Below, piece after piece: positions 1 to 5,110 of a DNA stretch of 5,110 nucleotides (position 1 is its first letter; each line of letters begins with the position of its first letter). The stretch is from contig JABJPQ010000223.1 in assembly GCA_018663815.1 (NCBI GenBank), forward strand, positions 1 to 5,110, given 5' to 3'. The DNA is from Halobacteriovoraceae bacterium (GTDB lineage: Bacteria > Bdellovibrionota > Bacteriovoracia > Bacteriovoracales > Bacteriovoracaceae). Position numbers and translations under genes: made by a program. The notes beneath the pieces are model-generated. The model had not been told where the DNA came from, ran no database searches, and was given only the letters and a program-made list of their open reading frames with translations.

Positions 1-47
1 TGATTGAGGGCCCGCTAATGCCCATTATAAATAAATTAGGCCACTAA
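1..47 (+). CDS. nuoM: NADH-quinone oxidoreductase subunit M (NuoM), C-terminal end only
   Basis: Only the last 14 codons and a TAA stop (45-47) are inside the window; the first full codon is at base 3 and the visible tail reads IEGPLMPIINKLGH. The call rests mainly on position: in nuo operons nuoM lies directly before nuoN on the same strand, and nuoN begins 21 bases downstream here. The tail is short and partly hydrophobic, compatible with the short segment after the last membrane helix of NuoM, but it is too short to prove the family alone. NuoM is a membrane-arm antiporter-like subunit of respiratory complex I and carries one proton channel. It is presumably co-transcribed with nuoN. Confidence 0.6.
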   Translation, partial: IEGPLMPIINKLGH

Positions 48-57
48 AAAAGTGAGC

Positions 58-63
58 AGGAGA
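58..63 (+). promoter_or_regulatory. Shine-Dalgarno of nuoN
   Basis: AGGAGA lies 5 bases before the ATG at 69. A second in-frame ATG lies two codons later (75), with an 11-base gap. The spacing therefore favours the start at 69, although both remain possible and differ by only two residues. Confidence 0.75.
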
Positions 64-68
64 ATATT

Positions 69-1430
69 ATGATCATGGCCCCAGAGATTGCCATATCGGG
101 TACAGCATTTTTGATTTTATTAAATGATGTATTCACTAAAAATAAGATGACTAATTATATCCTTGCTATCCTTGGACTAGCGATTGCTTTTACCTTTGCT
201 TGTGGCTTTAGTTCAACCCAAGCCAGTATGTTTGGCGGACGCTTTATTATAGATTCTGCCGCGATGGGATTTAAATTTATTTTTATCACTACGGCATTTG
301 CTGCAATTGTTTTTGCAAATTATCAATCAACTAAAACTCAGTTTAAATATCTAGGTGAATTTTATACGCTACTTTTATTTAGCCTCACAGGAATGATGTT
401 TTTAGTGTCAAGTACTGATCTTATCACTTTAGTTATCTCACTAGAATTATCAACCCTACCTCTTTTCTTACTCAGTGCTTGGCAAAAACATAAAATGGAA
501 TCAATGGAAGCAGCAGTAAAATATGTTCTCTTAGGTGCTTTTAGCTCTGCTATATTGCTCTTTGGAGTCGCTCTTCTCTATGGTTTAACAGGCTCAATGG
601 AACTTCAAACTATTTCAGCTGAGCTACCTCGCATGCCACTCTATTTTTCTTTGGCCATGATCTTTGCTGGTATTGGATTTAAAATAACCACTTTTCCTTT
701 TCATCAATGGTCTCCAGATGTTTATGAGAATGCTCCAACGAGTATTACTTCATTTTTATCTATCGCCTCAAAAGCTGCGGGCGTGGCATTTTTTATAAAA
801 ATATTTTTTGATATGATGGGCTCATTTCATCAGGACTTTCAAACCCTTTACTTAATTGCTGCAGTTGTGACCATGAGTTTTGGAAACTTGGTGGCCATAG
901 GTCAAAAAAATATCAAACGATTCATGGCCTATAGTTCAATTGCCCATGCTGGATTTATTTTCATGGGTCTTTTAATAAACAGTCCCGAATCTAAATCTGC
1001 GATTATTTATTTTTTTATCGCCTATCTCGTTTCAAACCTAACCATTTTTGGAGTTATTTCTTTTGTTGAAACTGAAACTGGAAAAACCCAAATTAAAGAC
1101 TATGCTGGACTTTCTCAAAAAAGACCTCTTTACGCACTGGCAATGTTGATTGCTTTATTTAGTTTGGCCGGTATTCCACCACTATCAGGATTTCTAGGGA
1201 AATTTTATCTTATGAATATTGCGGCTAAAGCTGGCTTTTATTGGTTAGTCGGAGTTGCTGCGATAAATTCAACCATCTCATTATATTATTACCTACAAAT
1301 AATCAGACAAATGTATGTTGTTGATGGTGAAGAAAATTTTAGTGGTAAAACACCACTTCTTTTTAACCTCGTTGTTATCGCTCTTACCCTAGGAACAGTA
1401 TTACTTGGAATCTTTCCAATAAAGTTCTAG
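69..1430 (+). CDS. nuoN: NADH-quinone oxidoreductase subunit N (NuoN), complex I membrane arm
   Basis: NuoN is one of the three antiporter-like subunits of complex I; it sits in the cytoplasmic membrane and translocates protons when NADH or another low-potential donor reduces quinone. The 453-residue protein is full length for the family (about 450-490) and hydrophobic throughout; by eye I count 14 membrane segments from about residue 4 to 450. The Proton_antipo_M core spans roughly residues 115-405. Hallmarks are SLELSTLPLF with Glu126 in helix 5, GFKITTFPFHQWSPDVYE with Lys205, SKAAG with Lys235, KNIKRFMAYSSIAHAGF (280-296), and GIPPLSGFLGKFY with Lys378. By motif alignment these charged residues match E. 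coli NuoN Glu133, Lys217, Lys247 and Lys395, so the proton path appears intact. One deviation is Asn221 where Gly or a similar small residue is usual (VYEGAPT). The gene follows the probable nuoM tail by 21 bases, probably closes the operon, and its stop overlaps the stop of the converging radical SAM gene. Confidence 0.95.
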   Translation: MIMAPEIAISGTAFLILLNDVFTKNKMTNYILAILGLAIAFTFACGFSSTQASMFGGRFIIDSAAMGFKFIFITTAFAAIVFANYQSTKTQFKYLGEFYTLLLFSLTGMMFLVSSTDLITLVISLELSTLPLFLLSAWQKHKMESMEAAVKYVLLGAFSSAILLFGVALLYGLTGSMELQTISAELPRMPLYFSLAMIFAGIGFKITTFPFHQWSPDVYENAPTSITSFLSIASKAAGVAFFIKIFFDMMGSFHQDFQTLYLIAAVVTMSFGNLVAIGQKNIKRFMAYSSIAHAGFIFMGLLINSPESKSAIIYFFIAYLVSNLTIFGVISFVETETGKTQIKDYAGLSQKRPLYALAMLIALFSLAGIPPLSGFLGKFYLMNIAAKAGFYWLVGVAAINSTISLYYYLQIIRQMYVVDGEENFSGKTPLLFNLVVIALTLGTVLLGIFPIKF

Positions 1431-2218
1431 TTAAATATTTGAAATTTTAAACCTGTATTAGCTTCAAGCTGAGTCACAATGTTTTGTGCCTCGTCTTTTG
1501 GCATAGTTTTAAGCTCTGAAACTTTATAATCAAAAATATTTTCATGATTACCACGATTTTCCCTATGCCAAGAAAGTGGATAAGGTCTTTTTGGCGTATT
1601 TATTTGCACTAAATCTGGTCTTAAAATTTTTAAACGATGAGATAACTCTCCCAGCTCGATTTTATTCATAGGCATTAACATCATTTGAACTTCAAATTCG
1701 CCAGTATAGATCGATCTAAATTTCACCATCCATTCCCAAGTCTGTTTAAAACTAACTCCCATGGCCGGACGATTTATTTTTTGAAACAACTCTTCATTCG
1801 TAGCATCTAACTTAACTGTCACTTTATCTAGCTTGAGTAAATCTTTTATAACGGTAGGATCTCCCAATAAAGTTGCATTGGTTAAAATAAATTGAGGGGT
1901 ATCCGGTGAAATTTTTCTAATCTCATCAGAAATTTCCCCTAGATTAGTCGCTAAAGTTGGCTCACCAGAGCCTGAAAAGGTAATCACATCTATTACGTCA
2001 TGAGCCTGTAATATGGCCTTATAATCTGTGATAACTTGCTCGGTGGAAACAAATTCTTTTCTAGTATTAGTAATGTCCTGAATTTGTCCTAGTTGGCAAT
2101 AAACACAATTAAAAGAGCAGGTGGATACTTCAAATATAGGGTCAATTCCAAGTGACATGCCAAAGCGCCATGACTTTACTGGGCCATAAACTGTTGATTT
2201 ATTTTTTTCTTCAAACAT
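1427..2218 (-). CDS. Radical SAM protein, COG0731 (TYW1-like Fe-S oxidoreductase) family
   Basis: A 263-residue, probably cytosolic radical SAM enzyme. It binds a [4Fe-4S] cluster that cleaves S-adenosylmethionine to a 5'-deoxyadenosyl radical. The cluster motif CSFNCVYC (Cys34, Cys38, Cys41; CX3CX2C) is complete and followed by QLG. The preceding YGPVKSWRFGMSLGIDP (11-27) is the N-terminal signature of COG0731. FSGSGEPTLA (81-90) is the SAM-contacting GGE-like element, followed by LTNAT (112-116), KLDA (136-139), INRP (148-151) and VQINTPKRPYP (204-214), all in the family order. The family is related to the radical SAM core of the wyosine tRNA enzyme TYW1, but bacterial members mostly have no proven substrate, so I assign none. 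No flavodoxin or SPASM-like extra-cluster domain is visible, and only a short tail follows residue 214. The start is chosen because it leaves just ten residues before the signature; the Shine-Dalgarno is weak. It is probably a single-gene unit, convergent with nuoN and divergent from nifJ. Confidence 0.88.
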   Translation of the reverse strand: MFEEKNKSTVYGPVKSWRFGMSLGIDPIFEVSTCSFNCVYCQLGQIQDITNTRKEFVSTEQVITDYKAILQAHDVIDVITFSGSGEPTLATNLGEISDEIRKISPDTPQFILTNATLLGDPTVIKDLLKLDKVTVKLDATNEELFQKINRPAMGVSFKQTWEWMVKFRSIYTGEFEVQMMLMPMNKIELGELSHRLKILRPDLVQINTPKRPYPLSWHRENRGNHENIFDYKVSELKTMPKDEAQNIVTQLEANTGLKFQIFN

Positions 2219-2224
2219 ATCTAA

Positions 2225-2229
2225 TCCAA
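2225..2229 (-). promoter_or_regulatory. Weak Shine-Dalgarno of the radical SAM gene
   Basis: On the minus strand, TTGGA ends 6 bases before the ATG (2218-2216). Only the GGA core matches, in contrast with the strong sites before nuoN and nifJ, suggesting modest translation. No better ATG/GTG lies near the conserved N-terminal signature. Confidence 0.4.
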
Positions 2230-2258
2230 TTTTTTAAATTTAACGCTATTTCCTGATC

Positions 2259-2281
2259 TGTAACATATTTTATTAATTACA
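2259..2281. promoter_or_regulatory. Possible operator dyad between the divergent genes
   Basis: TGTAA (2259-2263) and TTACA (2277-2281) form an inverted repeat with a 13-base spacer, 18 bases from arm to arm, near the middle of the intergenic region. It would sit at the start of transcription from the minus-strand TATAAT box, a typical repressor position. The arms are only 5 bases and the inner bases do not extend the symmetry, so this is tentative. No FNR-type (TTGAT-N4-ATCAA) or Rex-type site is visible in the spacer. Confidence 0.2.
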
Positions 2282-2284
2282 AAA

Positions 2285-2290
2285 ATTATA
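2285..2290 (-). promoter_or_regulatory. Probable -10 box for the radical SAM gene
   Basis: Read on the minus strand this is a perfect TATAAT, preceded by GGG. Transcription would begin near 2278 and give a leader of about 60 bases before the start codon at 2218. The -35 region 17 bases upstream (TTTTAA) matches the sigma-70 consensus at only three of six positions. Confidence 0.4.
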
Positions 2291-2302
2291 CCCTTTTAAA
2301 CT

Positions 2303-2308
2303 CATAAT
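2303..2308 (+). promoter_or_regulatory. Candidate -10 box for nifJ
   Basis: CATAAT matches the sigma-70 -10 consensus at five of six bases. A start near 2315 would give a leader of only about 15 bases. There is no recognisable -35 element at 16-18 bases upstream, so either an activator is needed or the true promoter is another of the AT-rich hexamers in this spacer. Confidence 0.22.
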
Positions 2309-2318
2309 TAAAAAATTT

Positions 2319-2324
2319 AAGGAG
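2319..2324 (+). promoter_or_regulatory. Strong Shine-Dalgarno of nifJ
   Basis: AAGGAG lies 5 bases before the ATG at 2330. It decides the start: the next in-frame ATG (2342) would be 17 bases away and badly spaced. The chosen start also puts the active-site residues at exactly the numbers known for Desulfovibrio africanus PFOR. Confidence 0.8.
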
Positions 2325-2329
2325 ATCAC

Positions 2330-5110
2330 ATGGGTAAGCAAATGGTTAACTGGGATGGAAATGAAGCCGCGGCTTATATTGCTTATCAACTTAGTGAAGT
2401 CATGGCCATTTACCCTATAACCCCCTCATCCACCATGGGAGAATGGGTTGATGCATGGTCTGCCGTAGGCGAAAAAAATATCTGGAATACCACTCCAACT
2501 GTCGTTGAAATGCAATCAGAAGGTGGTGCAGCAGGAACAGTTCATGGAAGCTTACAAGCTGGAGCACTTTCCTCTACATTTACCGCCTCTCAGGGTCTCT
2601 TACTTATGATTCCCAATATGTATAAAATTGCAGGTGAATTATCTCCCTGTGTTTTTCATGTAGCTGCTAGATCCCTTGCTTACCAAGGTCTATCCATCTT
2701 TGGTGATCACAGTGATATTATGGCCACCAGACAAACTGGTTTTGCTATGCTTGGTTCTAATTCTGTGCAAGAAGCGATGGATATGGCCTTGGTTACTCAT
2801 ATTGCAACACTTAGATCACGTATACCTTTTATTCACTTTTTTGATGGCTTCAGAACTTCACATGAAGTGAGTAAGATTGAAATAATCTCCAAAGAAGTTA
2901 TTGCTAAAATGGTAGATGAAGAGCTTATTTTTGAAAATAGATCCAGAGCGCTTACACCTGACAATCCCATGATGCGAGGGACGGCTCAAAACCCTGATGT
3001 TTATTTCCAAGGACGAGAAGTTGCAAATTCTTTATATAACAACACCCCTGATATCGTACAAGCAACAATGGATGAGCTTGGAGATCTAATCGGTAGAAAT
3101 TATAAACTTTATGAATATCACGGTGCCGCTGATGCAACAGACCTAATTATATTAATGGGCTCTGGGACTGAAGCCGTACATGAGACAGTAGATTATCTGC
3201 TTAAGCAAAATAAAAAAGTAGGTGTTTTAAAAGTAAGGCTTTATCGTCCTTTTTCGATTGATCATTTTGTAAAATATATTCCAAAGTCTGTAAAAAATAT
3301 TGCTGTACTCGATAGAACGAAAGAATCCGGTTCTGTTGGCGAGCCGCTATATCTTGATATCATAGCTTCCTTTTCCCAATTGGTTAGTGCAAAAAAATGG
3401 GAAAATATGCCTGCGATTATTGGAGGAAGATATGGTTTATCCTCTAAAGAATTTACCCCGGCCATGACATTAGCCATCTTTGATGAGCTTACCAAACAAA
3501 ATCCAAAAAATGGTTTCACCATCGGTATTAATGACGATGTCACACACACCAGCCTTGAATATGATAAATCTTTTAACCTGGAACAAAATGATTATTTCAG
3601 AGGTATTTTTTGGGGAATGGGATCAGATGGGACCGTTTCTGCAAATAAAAACTCGATAAAAATAATTGGAGAAGAAACAGATAATTTTGCCCAAGGCTAC
3701 TTTGTTTATGATTCAAAAAAGTCAGGCAGCGTTACTAACTCACATCTTCGTTTTGGAAAAGATCCCATTCGTTCAAGTTATTTGATTGAACAAGCTAGTT
3801 TTATAGCAGCTCATACTTGGAACTTTATTGAAAAGTTTGATGTTTTAGGAAAAGCGGAACTTGGCGCTACTTTTTTAATCAATTCCATTTATAGTAAAGA
3901 TGAAGTTTGGGATCATCTTCCAAAGTCAGTGCAAGAAACAATTTTAGCTAAAAAAATAAACCTTTATGTCATTAACGCCTACCGGGTTGCCAGAAATACA
4001 GGTATGGGTTCAAGAATTAATACAATTATGCAAACTTGTTTTTTCGCAATCTCAGGCATTTTACCCCAAGCAGAAGCAATCCTAAAAATTAAAAATAGTA
4101 TCAAAAAGACATTTGGAAAGAAAGGAGATGAAGTCGTTCAAAAAAATTACTTTGCCGTTGATCAAACGCTAGAAAATCTCTTTAAAGTTGAGATACCAAA
4201 TAAAATCACCAGCGCAATAGAGCTCACTCAACTTGTATCACACGACTCCCCTGATTATATAAAAGATGTCACGGCCACAATGTTGGCCATGAAGGGTGAT
4301 GACCTTCCTGTAAGTAAAATGTCATTGGATGGTACCTTTCCTACCGGAACCACAAAATTTGAAAAAAGAAATTTAACCCAAGAAGTTCCTGTCTGGGATA
4401 ACTCTATTTGTATTCAATGTAGTAAATGTGCCAATGTCTGTCCCCATGCGGCCATAAGAGTTAAAGCTTATGGAGCAGATGAATTAGAAGGTGCCCCTGA
4501 AACTTTTAAAAGTATGAAAATGAAAGGTAAATACGAACCGGGAACAATGTACACAGTCCAAGTTGCTGTTGAAGATTGTACTGGTTGCCAAATTTGTGTT
4601 GATATTTGCCCGGCCAAGAGTAAAACCGATACTAATCATAAAGCTATCAATATGAGCGAGCAACTTCCTATTAGAGCTACCGAGCGAGAAAACTGGAACT
4701 TCTTTGAGGAGCTTACTTACTATGATAGAACAAAATTAAACGTAAAAACAGTTAAAGATTCACAACTACTTGAGCCTCTGTTTGAATTTTCTGGTGCTTG
4801 TACCGGTTGTGGTGAAACTCCTTATATTAAATTAGCAACTCAGCTCTTTGGTGACAGAATGCTTATCGCCAATGCAACCGGTTGTTCATCAATATATGGA
4901 GGTAATCTTCCAACTACTCCTTACACAAAAAATCGTGATGGCCTAGGCCCTGCGTGGTCAAATTCTTTATTTGAAGATAATGCTGAATTTGGTTTGGGTA
5001 TGCGTTTAGGTGTTGATCGAAAAGCAGATAATGCCATGGAACTTTTAACTCAACTCAAAACTGAAATTGGAGAGGATCTTGTAACTCAGATTTTAGAAAA
5101 TGAACAAAAA
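2330..5110 (+). CDS. nifJ: Pyruvate:ferredoxin (flavodoxin) oxidoreductase, single-chain PFOR, 3' end beyond the window
   Basis: This cytosolic enzyme converts pyruvate and CoA to acetyl-CoA and CO2 with thiamine diphosphate, passing electrons through three [4Fe-4S] clusters to ferredoxin or flavodoxin. I translated 927 codons from the ATG at 2330 to the window edge without a stop; family members are about 1170-1230 residues, so roughly the last quarter is outside. Domain I carries YPITPSS (Thr31), MQSEGG (Glu64), AARS (Arg114), GDHSD (125-129) and DGFRTSHE (172-179); Thr31, Glu64 and Arg114 coincide with the pyruvate/TPP residues of D. africanus PFOR. Domain II has MGSGTEA (276-282) and VRLYRPF (302-308). 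Next come GGRYGLSSKEF (365-375), GMGSDGTV (429-436), SHLRFG (471-476) and RINTIMQT (562-569), then an EKR domain at about 586-640. The ferredoxin domain has two CX2CX2CX3CP motifs (Cys694-704 and Cys750-760). The TPP/proximal-cluster domain begins with CTGC (Cys824, Cys827) and Cys852. The fourth proximal cysteine and the TPP-Mg GDG motif must lie downstream. The reaction direction in vivo cannot be told. Confidence 0.96.
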   Translation, partial: MGKQMVNWDGNEAAAYIAYQLSEVMAIYPITPSSTMGEWVDAWSAVGEKNIWNTTPTVVEMQSEGGAAGTVHGSLQAGALSSTFTASQGLLLMIPNMYKIAGELSPCVFHVAARSLAYQGLSIFGDHSDIMATRQTGFAMLGSNSVQEAMDMALVTHIATLRSRIPFIHFFDGFRTSHEVSKIEIISKEVIAKMVDEELIFENRSRALTPDNPMMRGTAQNPDVYFQGREVANSLYNNTPDIVQATMDELGDLIGRNYKLYEYHGAADATDLIILMGSGTEAVHETVDYLLKQNKKVGVLKVRLYRPFSIDHFVKYIPKSVKNIAVLDRTKESGSVGEPLYLDIIASFSQLVSAKKWENMPAIIGGRYGLSSKEFTPAMTLAIFDELTKQNPKNGFTIGINDDVTHTSLEYDKSFNLEQNDYFRGIFWGMGSDGTVSANKNSIKIIGEETDNFAQGYFVYDSKKSGSVTNSHLRFGKDPIRSSYLIEQASFIAAHTWNFIEKFDVLGKAELGATFLINSIYSKDEVWDHLPKSVQETILAKKINLYVINAYRVARNTGMGSRINTIMQTCFFAISGILPQAEAILKIKNSIKKTFGKKGDEVVQKNYFAVDQTLENLFKVEIPNKITSAIELTQLVSHDSPDYIKDVTATMLAMKGDDLPVSKMSLDGTFPTGTTKFEKRNLTQEVPVWDNSICIQCSKCANVCPHAAIRVKAYGADELEGAPETFKSMKMKGKYEPGTMYTVQVAVEDCTGCQICVDICPAKSKTDTNHKAINMSEQLPIRATERENWNFFEELTYYDRTKLNVKTVKDSQLLEPLFEFSGACTGCGETPYIKLATQLFGDRMLIANATGCSSIYGGNLPTTPYTKNRDGLGPAWSNSLFEDNAEFGLGMRLGVDRKADNAMELLTQLKTEIGEDLVTQILENEQK

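Larger units (their letters stand above)
2228..2317. repeat. 10-base AT-only inverted repeat flanking the divergent region
   Basis: AATTTTTTAA at 2228-2237 is the exact reverse complement of TTAAAAAATT at 2308-2317, with 70 bases between the arms. The arms contain only A and T in an AT-rich spacer, so chance is a serious alternative. Each arm lies just upstream of one of the two start codons. I see no function that it proves. Confidence 0.25.

Noticed and set aside
1460..1470. AGCTT-C-AAGCT inverted repeat as a terminator for nuoN
   Set aside because: A five-base stem with a one-base loop cannot form a stable hairpin, there is no U-tract, and it is inside the coding end of the radical SAM gene.
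2676..2870. Short open frame of 64 codons on the plus strand
   Set aside because: It lies wholly inside nifJ in another frame, over the conserved LSIFGDHSD to FFDGFRTSHE blocks, and has no Shine-Dalgarno; it is a shadow of nifJ.
2952..3137. Open frame of 61 codons on the minus strand
   Set aside because: Antisense to nifJ codons for a conserved region, no recognisable protein family, no ribosome-binding site.
3389..3397. A-AAA-AAA slippery heptamer in frame within nifJ, possible programmed frameshift
   Set aside because: Seven-A runs also occur in nuoN (near 904) and elsewhere in nifJ (4140-4146), as expected at this base composition. The zero frame continues through conserved domains, and I see no downstream stimulatory hairpin or Shine-Dalgarno-like element.
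3262..3549. Open frame of 95 codons on the minus strand
   Set aside because: Antisense to nifJ domain II/III, low-complexity composition expected from the opposite strand, no family features.
4940..4949. Perfect 10-base palindrome GGCCTAGGCC, a possible protein-binding or recombination site
   Set aside because: It encodes the conserved Gly-Leu-Gly of RDGLGPAW in the PFOR TPP domain; codon choice within a conserved motif explains it, and it has no partner or flanking structure.

Overview
The window is a stretch of AT-rich bacterial chromosome (roughly 37% G+C by eye) with housekeeping energy-metabolism genes packed closely together. Gene content is that of a Gram-negative-type bacterium with a proton-pumping NADH dehydrogenase (complex I) and a single-chain pyruvate:ferredoxin oxidoreductase. 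A low-G+C member of the Bdellovibrionota/Bacteriovoracales or a related lineage would fit, but this is only a guess from composition and protein character.

Layout: bases 1-47 (+) are the last 14 codons of a gene that is most likely nuoM. After a 21-base gap with a strong Shine-Dalgarno comes nuoN (69-1430, +), a complete 453-residue complex I antiporter-like subunit with its key charged residues intact; nuoN is commonly the last gene of nuo operons. It converges on a radical SAM gene of the COG0731 type (1427-2218, -), and the two share a four-base overlap in which one CTAG palindrome carries both stop codons. A 111-base AT-rich divergent intergenic region (2219-2329) holds a consensus TATAAT box for the radical SAM gene, a weaker -10 candidate for the rightward gene and small dyads. 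From 2330 a very large gene, nifJ (pyruvate:ferredoxin/flavodoxin oxidoreductase), reads rightward for 927 uninterrupted codons and leaves the window still open, lacking about its last quarter.

How they fit together: PFOR cleaves pyruvate to acetyl-CoA and CO2 and yields reduced ferredoxin or flavodoxin, while complex I feeds low-potential electrons into the quinone pool and pumps protons. The two may be metabolically linked, but they lie in different transcription units separated by an opposing gene, so co-regulation is not shown. The radical SAM protein has all cluster-binding residues but no established substrate. I see no mobile element, RNA gene, CRISPR array or defence-like cassette. 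This is ordinary core-genome sequence; the findings below are modest and none is a convincing new system.
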